NCBI GenBank assembly: GCA_965243825.1 | Contig: CBDEVT010000001.1 | Location: forward strand, 62,001 to 126,000 | Reading direction: 5' to 3' | Length of the DNA: 64,000 nucleotides | Origin: JAJCYX01 sp965243825 | Lineage (GTDB): Bacteria > Chloroflexota > Dehalococcoidia > Lucifugimonadales > Lucifugimonadaceae | Shown here: in pieces, positions 1-8,216 of the stretch | How the letters are laid out: each line of letters starts with the position of its first letter | Numbering within the stretch: the stretch's first letter is position 1 | Notes under the pieces: generated by a model | Seen by the model: only the letters and a program-made list of their open reading frames with translations | Databases searched by the model: none | What the model was told of the DNA's origin: nothing | Program-made: the position numbers and the translations under genes

Positions 1-1119
1 CTACCGATTTTCGCTCGCGATGAGTTCGGTTCATCAGCCGTCCTTATCGCATTCCTTGTGACTGCCCGACCACTGGGCACGATGATCTTCGACGTCCCGG
101 CAGGGATACTCGTTGGGATGATCGGTTTGCGCCGAATCATGATGGCCGGTGTTCTGCTATTCGCAATTGCGGCAGTGGCCGGTGGATTGAGTCCAAATGC
201 AGGTTGGCTAACCGTGGCACGTTTGGTAGCCGGCGTCAGCTACGCGTTCTGGAGCATCTCACGGCACACCTACATCGCCCAGACTGTGCCGATTGCCAGT
301 CGAGGTAAGGCACTGTCTCTGTTCGGCGGCATCAGTCGAGTGGCTAGCATCGCCGGCTTTTTCCTTGGCGGGATACTGTTCGAGTTCGTTGATGTCAGAG
401 CGCCTTTCTTTGCGCAGGCTACTGTCGGCCTTTTGACGGCCGTACTCGTGTTGATGACGTTCAAAGGTGAACTGGAGTCGAGCGTCCGCGGCGCTAAGCA
501 CAATCTCTTCCCTGCTCTTGGTCACACGTTGCGGGACAACGGTGGAATATTTGCGACAGCTGGAGTCGCTGCGATAGCCCTGCAATTTCTCAGGGCAGCG
601 CGTGAGTTCATCATCCCACTCTGGGTCGACGAGCTCGGTCTTGGCGGTAAGGAGTCGGGAATAATCTTCGGCGTCATGTCGACAATTGACTCGGTGATGT
701 TCCCGTTGGTTGGATATGTGATGGACAGGTTCGGTCGGAAGTACGTTGGGGTTCCTGCCTACCTGATTCTTGCTGGTGGCTTTGCCCTTGTACCACTGGC
801 AGAAAACTTTGGAATGCTGATGCTCGTGGGCTTGCTGGTAGGCCTTGGCAACGGACTCTCAAGCGGGCTCGTGCTGACGATGGGTGTGGACTTTGCACCA
901 AAGAACAACCCGAGTGAATTCCTGGGTGTTTGGCGATTCGTCTCGGACGCTGGAGGTGCGGCCGGACCCCAGGTAATTGGAGGGCTGGCAGCCGTAGTCA
1001 CGCTTGGCACAGCGTCGGTCATCACGGCAGGACTCGGTGTATTCGGAGCGGGAGTTCTACTGTTCCTCGTTCGAGAAACACTCGTCAAAGAACCTGAGCG
1101 CCTGAGCGATACGAACTGA
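1..1119 (+). CDS. MFS transporter, N-terminally truncated by the window edge
   Basis: The reading frame is open from base 1, so the N-terminus lies outside the window and about 372 residues are visible. The protein is a chain of hydrophobic helices with the loop motif DRFGRKY near visible residue 245, which matches the conserved Asp-Arg-x-Gly-Arg loop of major facilitator superfamily carriers. A GTG at base 58 could be taken as a start but would cut through a membrane helix. The substrate cannot be read from the sequence. The stop lies 6 bp from the end of the convergent gene at 1126, with no room for a terminator. The family is clear; specificity is unknown. Confidence 0.85.
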   Translation, partial: LPIFARDEFGSSAVLIAFLVTARPLGTMIFDVPAGILVGMIGLRRIMMAGVLLFAIAAVAGGLSPNAGWLTVARLVAGVSYAFWSISRHTYIAQTVPIASRGKALSLFGGISRVASIAGFFLGGILFEFVDVRAPFFAQATVGLLTAVLVLMTFKGELESSVRGAKHNLFPALGHTLRDNGGIFATAGVAAIALQFLRAAREFIIPLWVDELGLGGKESGIIFGVMSTIDSVMFPLVGYVMDRFGRKYVGVPAYLILAGGFALVPLAENFGMLMLVGLLVGLGNGLSSGLVLTMGVDFAPKNNPSEFLGVWRFVSDAGGAAGPQVIGGLAAVVTLGTASVITAGLGVFGAGVLLFLVRETLVKEPERLSDTN

Positions 1120-1125
1120 AGATAT

Positions 1126-1977
1126 CTAACTCTGCGCTGTCACTAAGTCATGAAGATCGCGGAGACAGGCGGAATCGGCTTCTGGATCACGGCCGTCTAC
1201 CCAGTCCTTGCTCTCACCTGACAGACCCTCTACCGCACCGACAGCAACGGTCTGCTTCACCCATTCGTAACCTTGCTCAACCGAAGGAAGCAGGTTCTTG
1301 CCCGTCAACAGTCCGAGCTGTGCGACAAGTCCGTAGCCACCCCAGTTTGACGTACTGGCTATAACCAGCTTCGTGGTAGTTGTGACACAGGGATTGTCTG
1401 GCAACTTTGGTGTTCCCGGAATGACCTCACGCAGGTTGCCCATGCCGATCTCGTTACCGCCGTCGCCGATACCTATCGAATAAGGATGCTGGTCAAACAG
1501 GTGATCAATTTTGGCGTTGTATTTAGATATGTCTTCACCCTTCCAGTTGCGGTAGGTCCCATCGCCGACAAGACCAGCACGCTCTATGGAGATCAGTGAA
1601 CTGGGAGCGTGTTTCGCTGTGATCTCATGTGCGAACTGCGCAGACTCAAAGTGGGTTGCGACCGGAAATTCGATCACCTCGGCGTCTCCGGAAATCGCTT
1701 CGACCACATCGAATGACCATTTGTCAGTCACATATGCAACTTCACAGCCGATCTCTTTCAGCGCCTCACCAATCGCAACCGCGCCGGGAGGGCCATCGGT
1801 CTCAGGTGCGCCGGCGTAGGCGATATAAAACCCGGTGACTATCAGAACTTTGCCCGGACGCTCCAACAGTTGGTTGGCGGCCTCCTCCACGTAATTGCCC
1901 GGGAGATGTTCACGAACCGCAGAAATGCCTCGAGTATCGTGTTTGAGGAGAATGTCTTCGATGGATTGTTTTGGCAT
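1126..1977 (-). CDS. D-glutamate cyclase-like protein, DUF4392 (C-terminal module) family
   Basis: A 283-residue protein matching the DUF4392 / D-glutamate cyclase C-terminal module. Landmarks are VTGFYI near residues 47-52 followed by a Pro-rich ETDGPPG stretch (59-65), IERAG (131-135) and the Gly-rich GIGDGGNEIGMGN (169-181). In mammals this module is the C-terminal half of the mitochondrial D-glutamate cyclase, which makes 5-oxo-D-proline from D-glutamate. Here it is a separate gene 77 bp downstream of a DUF1445 gene corresponding to the N-terminal half, so the two probably act on the same substrate or as one complex. Family assignment is good; activity is inferred from the eukaryotic fusion. 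Confidence 0.8.
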   Translation of the reverse strand: MPKQSIEDILLKHDTRGISAVREHLPGNYVEEAANQLLERPGKVLIVTGFYIAYAGAPETDGPPGAVAIGEALKEIGCEVAYVTDKWSFDVVEAISGDAEVIEFPVATHFESAQFAHEITAKHAPSSLISIERAGLVGDGTYRNWKGEDISKYNAKIDHLFDQHPYSIGIGDGGNEIGMGNLREVIPGTPKLPDNPCVTTTTKLVIASTSNWGGYGLVAQLGLLTGKNLLPSVEQGYEWVKQTVAVGAVEGLSGESKDWVDGRDPEADSACLRDLHDLVTAQS

Positions 1978-2054
1978 GGTCGGCGAATGTTACGCACTTG
2001 CAATGAGTCTCGCCAGAGATGTTCGCTGTCAACAGACCATGATCAGTCGCGAAC

Positions 2055-2855
2055 TCAGATGACCGCCATATCCTCATCTTTTAGGTCGGTGACGAACATG
2101 TGACCCGGCGAGTGGGTGATCATGAGTTCCGATTTCGATGCCATGGCCACTGCCTGGGGAGTTACGCCGCAAGCCCAATACATCGGCACAAACGTTGGAT
2201 CCTCGGGAATCCAAGGCTCTCCGAAGTCAGGCTTGAACTGGTCTTTGATGCCAAGCGCTGCGCCGTCTCCAACATGAACAGGCGCACCATGCACACCTGG
2301 AAACCGTGATGTCGCCTGCACTGCTCTGACCACTTTGTTCTGCGGCACCCAACGTTGGCTCACAACGAGAGGGCCCGCAAACGGTCCTGCAGGCGTAGTC
2401 TCTACGGCTGTCGTGAACATTGGAACGTTGCGGTCGGTGCCGTAATAAGGCAGGTCGATTCCGTTGCGCATCAGCGCATGCTCGAACGAGAAGCTGCAGC
2501 CAAGCAGGAACGTCACCAGGTCCTCACGCCAGTAGTCGTTGAGATTCCGTGGCTCATCCACGAATTCGCCGTTCTTGTAAACCCGGTAGAGCGGGACATC
2601 GGTACGAATATCTGAACCTGGAGCCGATGTTTTCGCCTCGACTTCACCAGCCTCTATCACCTCGACTACGGGGCAAGGCTTCGGGTTACGCTGGCAAAAG
2701 AGCAAGAACTCGAACGCGACAGACTTCGGCAAAATTGCCACGTTCGCCTGTACAAAATCTGGAGCGGCGCCAGAGGTTGGCTGCCTGAATTTTCCAGATC
2801 GAACAGCCTGGCGAACCTCCGCTCCGGTCTGCGGAAACTCAGTTGCGGTTCCCAT
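2055..2855 (-). CDS. D-glutamate cyclase family protein, DUF1445 (putative hydro-lyase)
   Basis: From the ATG at 2855 the product is 266 residues, the normal size of DUF1445 proteins. That start is preceded by a strong GGGGAGGA ribosome binding site, whereas the frame extends 33 codons further upstream into the promoter region. Landmarks are CPVVEV (61-66), FLLGCSFSFE (116-125), FVPMYWACGVTPQ (222-234) and HSPGHMF (248-254). Many databases still call the family putative hydro-lyase, but it is homologous to the N-terminal module of mammalian D-glutamate cyclase. It is first in a two-gene unit with the DUF4392 gene. The reaction was not tested for this lineage. Confidence 0.85.
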   Translation of the reverse strand: MGTATEFPQTGAEVRQAVRSGKFRQPTSGAAPDFVQANVAILPKSVAFEFLLFCQRNPKPCPVVEVIEAGEVEAKTSAPGSDIRTDVPLYRVYKNGEFVDEPRNLNDYWREDLVTFLLGCSFSFEHALMRNGIDLPYYGTDRNVPMFTTAVETTPAGPFAGPLVVSQRWVPQNKVVRAVQATSRFPGVHGAPVHVGDGAALGIKDQFKPDFGEPWIPEDPTFVPMYWACGVTPQAVAMASKSELMITHSPGHMFVTDLKDEDMAVI

Positions 2856-2881
2856 TAGAGAAATCCTCCCCGAATTCGGAT

Positions 2882-2927
2882 ACTCACCTACCGATGTGTG
2901 AGTTACGAACGAACTGAACCTATAATA
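2882..2927. promoter_or_regulatory. Divergent promoter region with an inverted repeat
   Basis: Between the minus-strand DUF1445 gene and the plus-strand DUF6886 gene there is a perfect TATAAT at 2921-2926 (plus strand). The overlapping ATAATA reads as TATTAT on the minus strand. An inverted repeat ACTCAC/GTGAGT (2882-2887 and 2898-2903, 10-nt spacer) sits where the plus-strand -35 should be and could be an operator. No good -35 hexamer is visible. The function is inferred. Confidence 0.4.
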
Positions 2928-2982
2928 CGGGTGTACATCAGACCCTGTGAGCAACTTCGGGCACGCTTCAGACGGGACGGCG

Positions 2983-3513
2983 ATGTCACAGCACCTGTAT
3001 CACTTCTCAGAAGATCCCAGTATCAAGATTTTTGAGCCGAGACCTGGTCGGCGTATAGAAGGCCATCCTCCAGACGAACGACTTGTCTGGGCGATCGATG
3101 AATGGCACTCTCCCGTCTATTTCTTTCCGAGAGAGTGCCCCAGAGTGATGCTTTGGCCCGTCGAAGGGTCACTGCTTACTGATGTTGAACAGTGGATCGG
3201 CAGTAACACCCGGATGGCTGCTCACATTGAAACGGCTTGGACAGAGCGATTCGACCAGTGCGAACTGTTTCGCTATACGTTCAGCAGAGATGGATTCGAG
3301 AGCCTGAGTGATCACGGCGTTCACGTGAGTAAACACTCGGTTAGGCCTTTAGATATAACTCCTGTTGGCGACCTGCGAAAAGCACTCTCCAATGCCGATG
3401 TCGACCTGCGAGTTTTGCCGTCTCTGCAACCGTTGGCCGAGGCCTGGCATAGCAGTCTGTGGTTTTCGGGCGTCAGGTTACGAAATGCTACTGAGTGGGT
3501 GGCACCAGCGTGA
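2983..3513 (+). CDS. DUF6886 family protein
   Basis: A soluble protein of about 176 residues beginning MSQHLYHFSEDPSI, the characteristic opening of DUF6886 proteins, with VWAIDEWHSPVYFFPRECPR following at about 35-54. The frame extends to a GTG at 2947, but the ATG at 2983 places the family's opening motif at the very N-terminus and is preferred. The function of the family is unknown. The small bacterial members I know of are described only as conserved proteins. The gene is transcribed divergently from the D-glutamate cyclase pair and is followed after 10 bp by a small membrane protein gene, so the two may be co-transcribed. Confidence 0.7.
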   Translation: MSQHLYHFSEDPSIKIFEPRPGRRIEGHPPDERLVWAIDEWHSPVYFFPRECPRVMLWPVEGSLLTDVEQWIGSNTRMAAHIETAWTERFDQCELFRYTFSRDGFESLSDHGVHVSKHSVRPLDITPVGDLRKALSNADVDLRVLPSLQPLAEAWHSSLWFSGVRLRNATEWVAPA

Positions 3514-3523
3514 GGTGATCTGA

Positions 3524-3874
3524 TTGACCAGCCAGCAATTGCGACGCGACTGGGACAAACCAAGATTCATCATGTTTGCGACCGGGGCTGCTGCGACCAC
3601 AACGGTCAGTCTCTGGCTGTACGTGGCGGTTTTCATTCATGAATCGGGTGTCCCGAATGCATGGGCCCTGTTCACAATCATTGGAGCACCTCTCGCCTAC
3701 TGGATTGCGTGGATGGCTCCTTCAAGCAGGCTAATCAGAGGATTCGCAATTGTTCTTTTTGCCGCCGCGATTTATCAGGTCGTATCGGGCTTGGTGATCA
3801 TGCTCTACTTCCCGGGTTTAGTGGGACTTCTCGCAGGCACTCCAAGACTGCCTCCGGTTTCCGCAAGACAATAA
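3524..3874 (+). CDS. Small hypothetical membrane protein
   Basis: A 116-residue protein from a TTG start that lies 10 bp after the DUF6886 gene. Three hydrophobic segments are visible at about residues 17-37, 45-65 and 72-97, and the N-terminus is basic (RRDWDKPR), suggesting a cytoplasmic N-terminus. I recognise no family. The frame is the only long one here and reads like a membrane protein, but the start codon is weak and the gene could begin elsewhere. Downstream, 3875-4026 holds no recognisable gene before the enolase-superfamily gene. Confidence 0.55.
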   Translation: MTSQQLRRDWDKPRFIMFATGAAATTTVSLWLYVAVFIHESGVPNAWALFTIIGAPLAYWIAWMAPSSRLIRGFAIVLFAAAIYQVVSGLVIMLYFPGLVGLLAGTPRLPPVSARQ

Positions 3875-4026
3875 GCCAAATCTTCCAGGACTGAGAGTCC
3901 GACATGGCTGGATGCTGGGTTACTATTCTCGTCCTGCCATCTCTCTCGTGAGTTCGGTCAACCGGTCGAGTTACTGCGAGGCAGTTTCAAAATTTTGGCA
4001 GCGTCATCCTGAATGGAAACAAAAAC

Positions 4027-5181
4027 ATGAAAATCGCCCGCGTTGACCAGTTCTCACCAAGACCTCGCACCCGGCTGGTACGCATAACGACTGATACCGG
4101 CATAGAAGGCTGGGCAGAGAGCACCCTGGAAGGCAAACCGCAATCAGTTCCAGCCGCTATCGAGGAGTTCGCTGAATATCTGGTTGGAAAAGACCCGCTC
4201 AGAATAGAGCATCACTGGCAGCAGATGTATCGCTCCTCATTCTTCCGTGGTGGCGCGCACAACATGAGCGCCATCGCTGGTATTAACGCGGCACTCTGGG
4301 ATATTGCTGGCAAGCATTTCGGCGTACCGAGCTACATGCTGATGGGAGGCAACGTACGAGACCGAATTCGCGTCTACGCACACTGGGGCATACGTGACCT
4401 GTCTGATGAAGGGCTTGAACAGTCGAAGAAAAGACTTGAGATGCTGCAAAAGAGCGGATACACCGGGTATAAAGCCGGCCCTGCCGGTACCTGGCGCGCC
4501 CATGAGCCACCATCGCGGATCGATGAGTTCGTCAAAGCCGCGTACATGATGCGTGAGTGGGTTGGCGACGATGTGGAGCTCTGTTTCGATTTCCACGGGA
4601 AGATGACGCCGGCGCTGGCTGTTGAGGTTTGTCACGAAATCAAGGGTATGCGACCGATGTTCGTAGAAGAGCCCGTCCCTCAGGAGAATCCAGACGCGCT
4701 CAAGCATGTCTCAGACCATGTGCCCTTCCCTATTGCTACCGGTGAGCGGCTTCTATCTCGCTGGGAGTTCCGCGAAGTGATTGAGAAGCAGGCGGTAGCA
4801 CTCTTGCAACCCGACGTTGCGCACTGCGGTGGGCCATCGGAACTTAAGAGAATCGCTAACTACGCAGAGACCTACTATCAGCACATCATGCCGCATTGTG
4901 CGATCGGCCCACTTGCCCTCGCAGCCTGCATGCTGGTCGACGCCGTGGTTCCAAACTTTCTGATCCAGGAGCAGGTAGATGCCGGACTCGGCAACGGTCT
5001 TCTCAAAAAGGACTGGGAAGTGATTGATGGCCACATTCCCCTGTGGACCACGCCGGGACTGGGCGTAGAGGTGGACGAAGCAGAGGCCACAAAGCCATAC
5101 ACCGGCGAGCAGTACGGTTATCACAAAGAACTCGGCGGTGAGTATTACTATGAGAACGACGGCTCAGTAGCGGACTGGTGA
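4027..5181 (+). CDS. Enolase-superfamily sugar-acid dehydratase, galactonate dehydratase-like
   Basis: A 384-residue member of the mandelate racemase/muconate lactonizing group. The N-terminal capping domain (about 1-120) is followed by a barrel carrying metal ligands D188, E214 or E215 and E240. FDFHG supplies the acid/base H190, QPD carries D263 and MPH carries H290, the His set of the galactonate dehydratase subgroup. It should dehydrate an aldonic acid to a 2-keto-3-deoxy acid; the exact sugar cannot be read. A second, different paralogue is at 51419. No transporter or kinase gene adjoins it. It ends at a strong bidirectional terminator. Confidence 0.85.
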   Translation: MKIARVDQFSPRPRTRLVRITTDTGIEGWAESTLEGKPQSVPAAIEEFAEYLVGKDPLRIEHHWQQMYRSSFFRGGAHNMSAIAGINAALWDIAGKHFGVPSYMLMGGNVRDRIRVYAHWGIRDLSDEGLEQSKKRLEMLQKSGYTGYKAGPAGTWRAHEPPSRIDEFVKAAYMMREWVGDDVELCFDFHGKMTPALAVEVCHEIKGMRPMFVEEPVPQENPDALKHVSDHVPFPIATGERLLSRWEFREVIEKQAVALLQPDVAHCGGPSELKRIANYAETYYQHIMPHCAIGPLALAACMLVDAVVPNFLIQEQVDAGLGNGLLKKDWEVIDGHIPLWTTPGLGVEVDEAEATKPYTGEQYGYHKELGGEYYYENDGSVADW

Positions 5182-5210
5182 GCCGTTGAGTCAAACAGGT
5201 AGACGTGAAC

Positions 5211-5247
5211 GAATAAGAGGCGTGGCTGAAAACCACGCCTCTTATTC
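5211..5247. terminator. Bidirectional terminator hairpin
   Basis: A perfect 15-bp stem, arms 5211-5225 and 5233-5247 with a CTGAAAA loop, lies between two convergent genes. AAAA on one strand of the loop and T-rich flanks make it usable from both sides. Confidence 0.85.
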
Positions 5248-5271
5248 AGTCCCTTCGAAAGCGATCAGCGG

Positions 5272-5976
5272 TTAGGCCGCACGCTCGAATGAGTCGGACT
5301 GATCCGTCGAGTCGGAGCCAGACTCGGTGACCATCTCGACCTCGTCGTCTTCACGACGGTAAATTGACCATGCAGACCATCCTGCGAACAGAGCGGCAAG
5401 AGCGACCACGCCAGCGCTGAGCCAACCCAGCAATCTCAGAGACGAGGCACCGCTGTTCATCTTGGCCTCAAGGCGAGCGTCTGCAGCCTGCGCAACAAGT
5501 CCAAGGCCCTCGACAGCTGGAGCAACGTTGTCATAGAGCACAAGAGTGTTGTCCATGTGGTTGCTGGTTGCGCCGGCAACATCACTGTTTGCCGCCAGTG
5601 CCATCGTTCCTGCAAATGCTGCATTCATGGCCACCAGTCCCTGGTCAGAACCTGCAAGAGCCTGATCGATCTGCTCAATCCCAGCGGCTGACAGAACCAG
5701 CTTGCTGGAGTTGTAGAGCTCGATCCCGGCGTCGTAGAAGCCCTGCGATTCGGCCGGAGCCTGACCTGTAGCCGCAAGAGCATCTGCACCCATCACCTGG
5801 AACCAGGCAAGTTCGAGATCAGAAGCAGCTGTAGACAGAGCACCAATAGAGACCTGGGCGTCTGCCGCTTCGTTGATATCTCCGGCCGCAGCCAGCGATC
5901 CATAAGCGGCTACTGCAAGCATTGCCGCTACTGCAAATATGGCGATCGGGTTGCGCCACTTTGTCCAAATAGACAT
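5272..5976 (-). CDS. Two-anchor membrane protein with an extracytoplasmic helical domain
   Basis: A 234-residue protein with a membrane segment near residues 10-30, an Ala-rich mostly helical extracytoplasmic stretch of about 150 residues, a second membrane segment near 180-203 and a short acidic cytoplasmic tail containing EDDEVEM. The layout resembles the sensor half of a methyl-accepting chemotaxis protein or four-helix-bundle sensor, but there is no HAMP, kinase or signalling domain. I do not recognise a family. It stands alone between a terminator and a 259-bp gap, so it is probably monocistronic. The function is unknown. Confidence 0.65.
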   Translation of the reverse strand: MSIWTKWRNPIAIFAVAAMLAVAAYGSLAAAGDINEAADAQVSIGALSTAASDLELAWFQVMGADALAATGQAPAESQGFYDAGIELYNSSKLVLSAAGIEQIDQALAGSDQGLVAMNAAFAGTMALAANSDVAGATSNHMDNTLVLYDNVAPAVEGLGLVAQAADARLEAKMNSGASSLRLLGWLSAGVVALAALFAGWSAWSIYRREDDEVEMVTESGSDSTDQSDSFERAA

Positions 5977-6149
5977 TTCGCACCTTCAATCTCACGTGAC
6001 GCTGCAACCAGCGCGAGTAGTGTGAGACACATGATTGGTGTGTGAACTTTGATTGCAGTAGACCGGATGAACCCTTTGGCCAACAGAGCGGTTTCGCCCA
6101 GCCAGGTTAGTGATATGCGCAGTGGCTATGAACCATTTGGGGCCTATTT

Positions 6150-6189
6150 GGATGAGCCGGTAAGATCATCCGTGAGCCAAAAGGCTCAC
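6150..6189. other. Two adjacent small hairpins downstream of selB
   Basis: In the 259-bp gap 5977-6235, GGATGA/TCATCC (6150-6155, 6166-6171) is followed directly by GTGAGCC-AAAA-GGCTCAC (6172-6189). Neither has a T-run, so they are weak terminators at best. I tried to fold this stretch as tRNA-Sec and failed. Confidence 0.35.
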
Positions 6190-6235
6190 CCAGCAGTTCG
6201 ATCCGGCAGTTTGGGGGCTTACACCGAGGGACCGT

Positions 6236-8092
6236 TTAGCTATCCCGAAGTATTCGGTCGTCGCCTCGCCTGATCGTTACGCCTCGACGGTCGAGTTCCT
6301 CCAGAAACGCGAGCACGTACTTTCGGCTTGAGCCAAACAGCTCTCTGACTGAGTTGATGTTGATCTCCCCGCCGGCTCTTGCGTGTTCCGAAACACGATC
6401 CTGCATCTTGTCGAACGCCTGGGCCAGGAAGATCACCTCCCCGGCGTTCACCACCTTGCCAGAGGCTTCGAGACCTGCCAGGAGTTCTGAATCAAGTGGA
6501 GAATCCGTTGGAGGTGAGTAAGGGTCCGAGGCCAGGACATCCAGGTAGGCGTCTACCAGGGATTGCTGCTCTGGGCTTAGAGCCACTTCATGCGATGACA
6601 GCCAGATAAATGCACCATTGCTCTCAGTAACACCCTCGTTAACAAGCGCGGTAACGACACTGCTAAACGGTGCACCCTTCAGTTTGAGCCGACTGCGCAT
6701 CTCCTCCCGCGGCATGCCTGGCCTTAGTGGAAATGCCCTGTGAAACCCGGCAAGAACACTTTCTACGTTTGTGCGAAGGGCTACCCATCCCGATGCTGAG
6801 AAAAGGAGAGATGAACTCTCTGTGCCTATATCTACGGCTTGTCGTGAATCGATGAGCTGATTCATCAGTCCTTTAACCTCATTCAGCGGCATATTCAATT
6901 CACGAGCAAGTGATGCGGTAGTCGCCGGTTCCTGAGTTCGCAGTGCTTGCAGAACAGCGTTTTCGTCCGAGCCAGCGGCGAGACCTTCGAGAAGCTCAAT
7001 CACCGCGGCATCATTGCGCCGACGACGAGGAGCGTCCGTCACCAGGACTTCTCCTCCACCCAGAGTCTCCTGGGTATCGCGGAGGACGAACCGGTCTCCT
7101 CGGAGCATCGGAACGGGCTCCGTTGTGCGGAGTTGGACCCAGCCGCTTTCACCTGGCTTGATTTCGGAACCCTTGAGAACTCGGACGGTCACAGGCACTT
7201 CCCTGGATGCGGTGAATAAGACTAGTCGGTGATTGTGACGCACGGGTCGCGGGGCCGCGTCGATCACCCGCAAAGACGCATCGAATGCGTCCACCGCCTC
7301 GAGCAATCCCGGCACCGTGAGCATATCCCCACGTTCGATCTCACTATGTTCGATACCACTCAGGTTCACGGCGACACGTGTGCCCGGCGCTACCTCATCG
7401 AGAGGTGTTTGGTGCGATTGAAGCCCGCGTATTCGAGCTCTGCGATGGCCCGGCAGCAATTCGACTTCCTGACCGGTTCTCAGTCGTCCTCCATTCAAGG
7501 TGCCCGTTACGACCGCGCCAAAACCGGACATCGTGAATGAACGATCAACAGGCAAGCGAGGCCGTCCAAGGTCAGCGTGTTCATCCAATTGATCCAGTTG
7601 AGAATCAAATTCTCTGAGCAGTTCTGGAATCCCGTCTCCGGTCTCAGCAGATACTGGAATCAAGGGGGAGCCGGCAAAACTGGTGTCTTCAAGTGTTTCA
7701 ACAATGTCACTTGAAATCAGCTCCAACCACTCTGCATCGACCAGGTCAGTCTTAGTGATGACCACGATCCCTTTTTCGACCTTCAGAAGATCAAGGATCG
7801 CGAGGTGCTCGCGAGTCTGTGGCATTACACCTTCGTCCGCAGCAACGATGAGCAGGGCCAGGTCTACTCCGCCGACGCCCATGAGCATGTTGCGGACAAA
7901 CCTCTCATGACCGGGGACATCTACGATGCTGACTTCTCGACCGGATGGGAGGGTGACCCACGCGAATCCGAGTTCGATCGTCATCCCGCGCGACTTCTCC
8001 TCTTTGAGCCTATCGGGATCAATTCCGCTCAAGGCCTGGATTAGAGTGGATTTTCCATGGTCAACATGACCTGCCGTTGTGATGACGAACAT
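6236..8092 (-). CDS. selB: Selenocysteine-specific translation elongation factor SelB
   Basis: A 618-residue GTPase with the EF-Tu-like G domain: G1 GHVDHGKS (8-15), G2 RGMTIELGF (35-43), G3 DVPGH (58-62) and G4 TKTD (113-116), the SelB version of NKxD. Beta-barrel domains follow to about residue 350. The C-terminal third has winged-helix repeats, including FGSSRKYVLAFLEELDRRGV near the end, which is typical of the SelB module that binds the SECIS hairpin. It delivers Sec-tRNA to UGA codons at the ribosome. No selA, selC, selD or obvious selenoprotein is in the window. It is last in the ychF-unknown-hemW-selB run. Confidence 0.95.
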   Translation of the reverse strand: MFVITTAGHVDHGKSTLIQALSGIDPDRLKEEKSRGMTIELGFAWVTLPSGREVSIVDVPGHERFVRNMLMGVGGVDLALLIVAADEGVMPQTREHLAILDLLKVEKGIVVITKTDLVDAEWLELISSDIVETLEDTSFAGSPLIPVSAETGDGIPELLREFDSQLDQLDEHADLGRPRLPVDRSFTMSGFGAVVTGTLNGGRLRTGQEVELLPGHRRARIRGLQSHQTPLDEVAPGTRVAVNLSGIEHSEIERGDMLTVPGLLEAVDAFDASLRVIDAAPRPVRHNHRLVLFTASREVPVTVRVLKGSEIKPGESGWVQLRTTEPVPMLRGDRFVLRDTQETLGGGEVLVTDAPRRRRNDAAVIELLEGLAAGSDENAVLQALRTQEPATTASLARELNMPLNEVKGLMNQLIDSRQAVDIGTESSSLLFSASGWVALRTNVESVLAGFHRAFPLRPGMPREEMRSRLKLKGAPFSSVVTALVNEGVTESNGAFIWLSSHEVALSPEQQSLVDAYLDVLASDPYSPPTDSPLDSELLAGLEASGKVVNAGEVIFLAQAFDKMQDRVSEHARAGGEININSVRELFGSSRKYVLAFLEELDRRGVTIRRGDDRILRDS

Positions 8093-8216
8093 GCTGATCA
8101 GTTTGCCAGAATCAGAGTGGTATCGGTCGCCTTGCGAATGTTCATTGATGACCTGAAGCCCACTTATTCGGAATTCTGAAACCGAAAGTGGTTGCAGGTG
8201 GAGAAATCACGATGTT

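Noticed and set aside
6060..6235. tRNA-Sec (selC) near selB
   Set aside because: Some GTTCGA-like bases are present (near 6196), but no acceptor, T-stem or UCA anticodon arm can be paired on either strand.
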